Of a DNA stretch of 41,444 bases, positions 41,316 through 41,444 are shown in pieces. Under the pieces are notes generated by a model that was given only the letters and a program-made list of their open reading frames with translations, did not search any database and was not told where the DNA came from. How positions within the stretch are numbered: position 1 is the stretch's first letter; each line of letters opens with the position of its first letter. The translations under genes and the position numbers were made by a program. The DNA is from Candidatus Eisenbergiella intestinipullorum. Its GTDB lineage: Bacteria > Bacillota > Clostridia > Lachnospirales > Lachnospiraceae. The stretch is taken from positions 1-41,444 of the forward strand of contig DWWH01000011.1 of the NCBI GenBank assembly GCA_019119815.1, in the 5' to 3' direction.

Positions 41316-41444
41316 GGTTACTACTCAGCCAGGTCTGCGCATTCCCTGCGCAGACCGTACGAAAACAGACCGGCTGGAAGCATCCGGCCTGGCGCGAAGC
41401 GCTTGGAATGGCCGGATGCCGTTACAGATCTGCCGAAGGCTGAG
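41316..41444 (-). repeat. MITE-like structured repeat, copy B (inverted, cut by window end)
   Basis: The reverse complement matches 3633-3761 in 126 of 129 positions, including the internal hairpins. It lies in the opposite direction to copy A and probably continues past the window end. Confidence 0.88.

Noticed and set aside
1..41444. CRISPR array, rRNA genes or complete tRNA genes
   Set aside because: No regularly spaced direct repeats, no rRNA sequence and no complete cloverleaf were seen.

Overview
The window looks like chromosomal DNA of an anaerobic Clostridia, most likely a gut Lachnospiraceae. By eye the GC content is moderately high. The support is a PerR regulator, reverse rubrerythrin and desulfoferrodoxin (superoxide reductase) cluster typical of strict anaerobes, plus MutS2, an M3 oligoendopeptidase, VanR/PhoB-type two-component systems, ROK/ABC sugar uptake genes and a GH2 beta-glucuronidase-like enzyme. 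Genus-level placement is inference. Most of the sequence is ordinary, tightly packed core and accessory metabolism, with many sigma-A promoters of 17-bp spacing and strong hairpin terminators.

Layout. Positions 1-175 hold an AT-rich tail, the 3' half of a tRNA-Pro(CGG) and that tRNA's terminator, which looks like the end of an integrated element. From 287 to 3299 on the minus strand are an SDR oxidoreductase, the GH2 enzyme and thioredoxin. From 3300 to 3874 is a gene-free stretch with a MITE-like 150-bp repeat. From 3875 to 9613 are a cytidylate-kinase-like protein, TrmB, a D-Ala-D-Ala carboxypeptidase, a DEDDh exonuclease and an M3 peptidase. From 9904 to 15953 (minus) is a carbohydrate uptake locus: solute-binding lipoprotein, two permeases, ROK regulator and FGGY kinase, with no ATPase inside it. 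From 16429 to 18755 are an OGG1-like glycosylase, an AlkD-like protein and a gamma-carbonic anhydrase. From 19007 to 20590 is a MATE transporter behind a structured, terminator-bearing leader. From 20611 to 25642 (minus) is a four-gene run: MFS transporter, RluA-type pseudouridine synthase, O-antigen-ligase-like membrane protein and AI-2E-family membrane protein. From 25849 to 26602 are joined remnants of a LysR regulator and a chromate transporter. Then come an XRE regulator, a type-B carboxylesterase and a kinase/regulator pair (28884-31050). From 31177 to 32863 is the PerR-rubrerythrin-desulfoferrodoxin cluster. S-adenosylhomocysteinase and MutS2 are divergent across a hairpin-rich spacer (34131-34668). 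A second two-component system, a PflX-type radical SAM protein and a zinc-ribbon/AP2 protein finish the window, which ends inside a second, inverted copy of the 150-bp repeat.

How parts work together. PerR, reverse rubrerythrin and desulfoferrodoxin form a peroxide/superoxide defence unit. The ABC/ROK/kinase block probably imports and phosphorylates a sugar that cannot be named from sequence. OGG1-like glycosylase and AlkD are neighbouring base-excision repair functions. The most unusual signals are non-coding: the repeat family (two copies 126/129 identical, plus a fragment at the MATE promoter), a probable riboswitch before the MATE gene (guanidine-IV is the leading hypothesis), duplicated hairpin modules in the sahH leader, a chain of four hairpins before mutS2, and a promoter-terminator pair upstream of the AP2 gene.
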